A DNA stretch of 9,142 bases from Campylobacterales bacterium. Lineage in GTDB: Bacteria; Campylobacterota; Campylobacteria; Campylobacterales; QNZT01. The position numbers and the translations under genes are program-made. Of the stretch, positions 6,499 to 9,142 are shown one piece after another (positions within the stretch are counted from its first letter, which is position 1; the number at the start of each line of letters is the position of its first letter). The stretch covers positions 3,596-12,737 of the forward strand of contig JALWKJ010000183.1 in assembly GCA_027081495.1 (NCBI GenBank), written 5' to 3'. The notes beneath the pieces are model-generated. The model did not search any database. It was not told the DNA's origin and worked only from the letters and a program-made list of their open reading frames with translations.

Positions 6499-8784
6499 AT
6501 GATAAAAAAAACATATATTACGGCTTTTGCGAGAATCGGGGAAAAAAGAGAGTTAAAAAAGGCTCTTGAGAGTTATTGGGCAAAAGAGATATCATTTGAA
6601 GAAGTCGAAAAAACCGCGTCGATCTTAAAAAAGCGCCACTGGAAGTATCAACAAGAAGCGGGCATCGACTATATAAGCTCTAACGACTTTTCGCTTTATG
6701 ACAATATGCTAGATACCGCATTAATGCTTGGAGCCGTACCTAAGCGATTTAAACACTTAAAAGAGCAATCCCTCTATTTCGCTATGGCAAGAGGCGATAA
6801 AGAGAGGACGGCTATGGAGATGACAAAATGGTTTAATACCAACTATCACTATATCGTGCCCGAACTCAGCAAAGAGGATTCATATAAACTCTATGCGGAT
6901 AAAATATTAAACGAATATAACGAAGCAAAAAGTGCGGGTATAAAAACTAAAATCAATCTTATAGGTCCAATCACATTTCTTGGACTATCAAAGCGTGTTG
7001 ACAGAGGCGATTGTTACGAGTTTCTCGGCAAAATAACCCCCGTATATGAAGAGCTTTTAAAAGAGATTTCAAAACTTGACGATGAAATTACGGTGCAGTT
7101 TGACGAACCGATTTTCGTAAAAGAGCATGATACAAAAACCCTAAGCCTTATAAAACCGACTTATGATAGGTTGGCAAACGCCGCCTCAAATATTAATATA
7201 GCGGTCGTTACATATTTCGAACACTCCAACGAAGCTACAAAAGTTTTGATAAATACGCCTATTTGGGCGATAGGCGTAGATTTCGTATATGGAAAAGAAA
7301 ATATCGACTCGCTTGAGGATATAGCTAAAAGCGGCAAAAAATTGATTGCGGGAATAATCGACGGCAGAAATATCTGGAAAAACGATATACAAAAAAGCCT
7401 CCGACTCCTTGAGACGATCGCCAAACATATAAAAAAAGAAGATATTATCGTCTCGTCGTCCTGCTCGCTTTTGCACTCCCCTTTTACTCTAAAATATGAA
7501 CAAAAATTAAACGACGAGATAAAAAGATGGCTGAGTTTTGGTCTTGAAAAACTGGACGAAGTAAATTTGCTCTCAAAACTCTTTTTCAAAGGGAAATCAT
7601 GCTTGAGCGAAAAAGAAAAAATCGCCTTAAAAGAGAATCTCGAAGCCTCGATAAGCAAAAAAAACTCCCCGTTAATTCATGATAAAAAAGTACAACAAAG
7701 AGTACGAAATATCGAAAGATTTGAAAGAGAAGGAGAGTTTGAGGAGAGAATCGCTTTACAAAAGAAGAGATTAAAATATAAAGAACTAGCCACGACGACG
7801 ATCGGTTCGTTTCCTCAAACCTCAAAAATCAGAAAAGCAAGAAGAGAATATAAAAACTCTCAAATCTCAAAAGACGAGTACAAAAACATAATGAAAGAGT
7901 ATATAGACGAATGTATAGCGTTTCAAGAGGAGTGCGATATCGAGATTTTAGTTCATGGAGAACCCGAAAGAAACGATATGGTCGAGTATTTCGGCGAGCG
8001 GTTAAACGGATTTGGATTTACTCAAAACGGCTGGGTGCAAAGCTATGGAAGCAGATGCGTCAAACCTCCTTTTATCTACGCGGACATCAGTCGTCCAAAA
8101 GCGATGACGGTTGAATGGATAACTTATGCCCAAAGCAAAACGGATAAAGTGGTAAAAGGTATGCTAACGGGTCCCGTTACTATCCTAAACTGGTCGTTTG
8201 TCAGAGACGACATAAAGCGCGAAGATGTATCAAAACAGATAGCTTTGGCGATCAGCGACGAAGTGGACGATCTGCAAAAAGAGGGTATAAAAATCATTCA
8301 AGTTGACGAAGCGGCGTTTAAAGAGGGTTATCCCCTTCGAAAAAGTAAAATCGCTCATTATGAAAAGTGGGCGGTTAGGGATTTTAAACTAGCGGTGAGC
8401 ACGGCAAAAAAGCAGACGCAAATTCATACTCATATGTGCTATAGCGAATTTAACGACATTATCCGCACCGTCGAGGCTATGGACGCCGATGTAATCTCCA
8501 TAGAGACGGCTAGAAGCGGAAACGAACTGCTTAAAATCTTTAAAGAATCCGGATATAAACAAGAGATCGGTCCGGGAGTTTACGATATCCACTCTCCTCG
8601 TATTCCAAGCGTTGACGAGATAGTGGAGCAGATTGAAAAACTGCTTGAAGTATTACCGAAAGAGCGGCTGTGGATAAACCCAGACTGCGGATTGAAAACA
8701 AGAAAATACGAAGAGGTGAAGCCAAGCCTTAAAAATATGGTTAAAGCCGTAAAAATCGTAAGAGAAAAGTTGAGAAAAAATTAG
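6499..8784 (+). CDS. metE: 5-methyltetrahydropteroyltriglutamate-homocysteine methyltransferase (cobalamin-independent methionine synthase)
   Basis: Cytoplasmic zinc enzyme that transfers the methyl group of 5-methyl-tetrahydropteroyl(tri)glutamate to homocysteine, the last step of methionine synthesis, without vitamin B12. At 761 residues it has full family length (E. coli 753). The N-terminal domain (about 1-310) shows ARIGEKRELKKALESYW and KWFNTNYHYIVPEL; the C-terminal catalytic barrel (about 430-755) begins TTTIGSFPQT and contains LVHGEPERNDMVEYFGE, GSRCVKPP and GMLTGPVTILNWSF. The zinc ligands His645, Cys647, Glu669 and Cys730 are all present, with spacings (2, 22, 61) identical to E. 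coli His641, Cys643, Glu665, Cys726. AAAAGGAT at 6485-6492 supports the ATG. It follows the small ORF by 45 bases and is probably transcribed from the promoter at 6045-6060. I saw no riboswitch in front of it. A GC-rich hairpin follows 13 bases after the stop. Confidence 0.98.
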   Translation: MIKKTYITAFARIGEKRELKKALESYWAKEISFEEVEKTASILKKRHWKYQQEAGIDYISSNDFSLYDNMLDTALMLGAVPKRFKHLKEQSLYFAMARGDKERTAMEMTKWFNTNYHYIVPELSKEDSYKLYADKILNEYNEAKSAGIKTKINLIGPITFLGLSKRVDRGDCYEFLGKITPVYEELLKEISKLDDEITVQFDEPIFVKEHDTKTLSLIKPTYDRLANAASNINIAVVTYFEHSNEATKVLINTPIWAIGVDFVYGKENIDSLEDIAKSGKKLIAGIIDGRNIWKNDIQKSLRLLETIAKHIKKEDIIVSSSCSLLHSPFTLKYEQKLNDEIKRWLSFGLEKLDEVNLLSKLFFKGKSCLSEKEKIALKENLEASISKKNSPLIHDKKVQQRVRNIERFEREGEFEERIALQKKRLKYKELATTTIGSFPQTSKIRKARREYKNSQISKDEYKNIMKEYIDECIAFQEECDIEILVHGEPERNDMVEYFGERLNGFGFTQNGWVQSYGSRCVKPPFIYADISRPKAMTVEWITYAQSKTDKVVKGMLTGPVTILNWSFVRDDIKREDVSKQIALAISDEVDDLQKEGIKIIQVDEAAFKEGYPLRKSKIAHYEKWAVRDFKLAVSTAKKQTQIHTHMCYSEFNDIIRTVEAMDADVISIETARSGNELLKIFKESGYKQEIGPGVYDIHSPRIPSVDEIVEQIEKLLEVLPKERLWINPDCGLKTRKYEEVKPSLKNMVKAVKIVREKLRKN

Positions 8785-8797
8785 ATTTCAACTTTTA

Positions 8798-8818
8798 AGC
8801 CGCTTTTTTTAAGCGGCT
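8798..8818 (+). terminator. GC-rich hairpin after metE, probable terminator
   Basis: AGCCGCTT (8798-8805) and AAGCGGCT (8811-8818) form a perfect 8-bp stem with a TTTTT loop, 13 bases after the metE stop. The position and strength fit an intrinsic terminator, but the following GTCGGTAAATT is not a T-run, so termination may be partial or need another factor. On the minus strand the stem is followed by TTAAAAGTT, also only weakly T-rich. Confidence 0.6.
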
Positions 8819-8897
8819 GTCGGTAAATTGAACTATTACTCTTTTATTTATTTAATTTTGATTATATTGTAAAATTAACCTAACTAAGTAAGTTATT

Positions 8898-8950
8898 ATT
8901 TTAGCAACACTCGCTATTATAACCGCCAAGCGGCATACAGGCGCTAAAAT
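8898..8950. repeat. Inverted repeat with internal GC hairpin, function unknown
   Basis: ATTTTAGC (8898-8905) and GCTAAAAT (8943-8950) are perfect 8-base inverses enclosing 37 bases, within which CCGC (8923-8926) pairs with GCGG (8930-8933) over a three-base loop. The inside (about 8921-8944) is clearly more GC-rich than the flanks. It may be a structured leader of the downstream gene, an operator or a remnant. No cobalamin, SAM or other riboswitch core that I know is recognisable. Confidence 0.4.
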
Positions 8951-8964
8951 CCATACAATTTAAA

Positions 8965-8970
8965 TATAAT
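8965..8970 (+). promoter_or_regulatory. Candidate -10 box (TATAAT) for the downstream exported-protein gene
   Basis: A perfect TATAAT lies about 100 bases before the ATG at 9070 and overlaps the first four bases of the 80-bp palindrome. Transcription would begin near 8976-8978, inside the left arm. No clear -35 box is visible, and TATAAT is easily met by chance in such AT-rich DNA, so the call is tentative. Confidence 0.4.
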
Positions 8971-9046
8971 CGAGTCCTCTGAAAAATATGATTCTCGAAC
9001 AACATCTACATTTTAGAGAAGCATCGTTTTTCGGAGGACTCGATTA
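8967..9046. repeat. 80-bp near-perfect palindrome with GAGTCCTC arms
   Basis: The outer arms TAATCGAGTCCTCTGAAAAA (8967-8986) and TTTTTCGGAGGACTCGATTA (9027-9046) are inverse complements over 20 bases with one difference (T-G at 8980/9033). Inside them ATGATTCTC (8988-8996) and GAGAAGCAT (9016-9024) pair with one mismatch, leaving a 19-base loop. As RNA or single-stranded DNA this folds into one long hairpin of nearly 30 pairs. The same motif recurs alone at 5995-6015. Copies of AATTTAA flank it (8957-8963 and 9051-9057), which could be a target duplication but may be chance. It ends 23 bases before the next start codon. It could be a miniature transposable element, the joined ends of a deleted insertion sequence, or a regulatory hairpin. 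I do not recognise the family. Confidence 0.8.
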
Positions 9047-9069
9047 AAATAATTTAATAAAGAGGTTCT

Positions 9070-9142
9070 ATGCGAAAGAGAAAAATCAAAAACTCTTTAA
9101 TACTAAGTTTATTACTATCGGTAAATATTCTTCACGCCGATA
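9070..9142 (+). CDS. Exported protein, N-terminal signal peptide only (3' end outside window)
   Basis: Only 24 codons are visible. They encode a textbook Sec signal peptide: a basic start (MRKRKIKN), a hydrophobic core (SLILSLLLSVNIL) and a probable cleavage after HA before Asp24. AGAGG at 9061-9065 precedes the ATG by 4 bases. There is no lipobox cysteine, so the product is a soluble periplasmic or outer-membrane protein. Many TonB-dependent receptors of Campylobacterota begin this way, but nothing visible proves the family. The long palindrome upstream would lie partly or wholly in its leader. Confidence 0.75.
   Translation, partial: MRKRKIKNSLILSLLLSVNILHAD

Noticed and set aside
7161..7658. 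A 165-codon open frame on the minus strand
   Set aside because: It lies wholly within metE, whose family identity is certain, and its product is a low-complexity Ser/Phe-rich complement of Lys/Glu codons.
8967..9046. Integron attC site or CRISPR repeat as explanation of the palindrome
   Set aside because: No GTTRRRY/RYYYAAC core sites are at the ends, and there is no regular array of repeats and spacers.
8967..9046. Classical Fur box or simple intrinsic terminator as explanation of the palindrome
   Set aside because: The sequence does not resemble the GATAATGATTATC-type Fur consensus, and no T-run follows the stem on the + strand.
8785..9069. Cobalamin riboswitch before the exported-protein gene (considered because a B12 receptor next to metE would make sense)
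   Set aside because: Neither the B12-box consensus nor a GCCACTG-like element is present; the structures found are simple inverted repeats.

Overview
The window looks like a chromosomal segment from a member of the Campylobacterota (epsilonproteobacteria), probably an environmental sulfur- or hydrogen-oxidising relative of Sulfurimonas, Sulfuricurvum or Sulfurovum. This rests on the AT-rich, AAA-lysine-heavy coding sequence, the T-tract plus TTTGCTATAAT style of promoter, and a Pel-type exopolysaccharide locus. The genus is an inference. All convincing genes are on the + strand.

Bases 2-5976 are the 3' part of a Pel exopolysaccharide operon: the C-terminal catalytic part of the glycosyltransferase PelF (cut by the window edge), an overlapping complete PelG membrane transporter, a 288-residue single-pass helical-repeat protein, and a 990-residue secreted protein made of a SPOR-like domain, a long TPR solenoid and a C-terminal outer-membrane beta-barrel (PelB-like). 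Together these would polymerise the sugar chain in the cytoplasm (PelF), move it across the inner membrane (PelG) and pass it through the periplasm and outer membrane (the TPR and barrel proteins). The order (F-G-helical repeat-B) differs from the pelABCDEFG order of Pseudomonas aeruginosa.

Bases 5977-6087 are a short intergenic region holding one copy of a repeat motif and a strong extended -10 promoter. The promoter faces a small GTG-initiated ORF (6088-6453) of unknown function, which has no internal methionine and four cysteines. It is followed closely by metE (6499-8784), the cobalamin-independent methionine synthase, with all four zinc ligands present at the spacing seen in E. coli MetE.

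Bases 8785-9069 are non-coding but structured: an 8-bp GC-rich hairpin after metE, a second inverted repeat, and an 80-bp near-perfect palindrome. The palindrome arms carry the same motif found after the pel genes. The window ends in the first 24 codons of an exported protein with a clear signal peptide.

The least-explained items are the palindromic repeat family, the SPOR-like domain on the PelB-like protein, the nature of the 288-residue protein (PelE-like or detached PelB N-terminus), and the methionine-free ORF upstream of metE.
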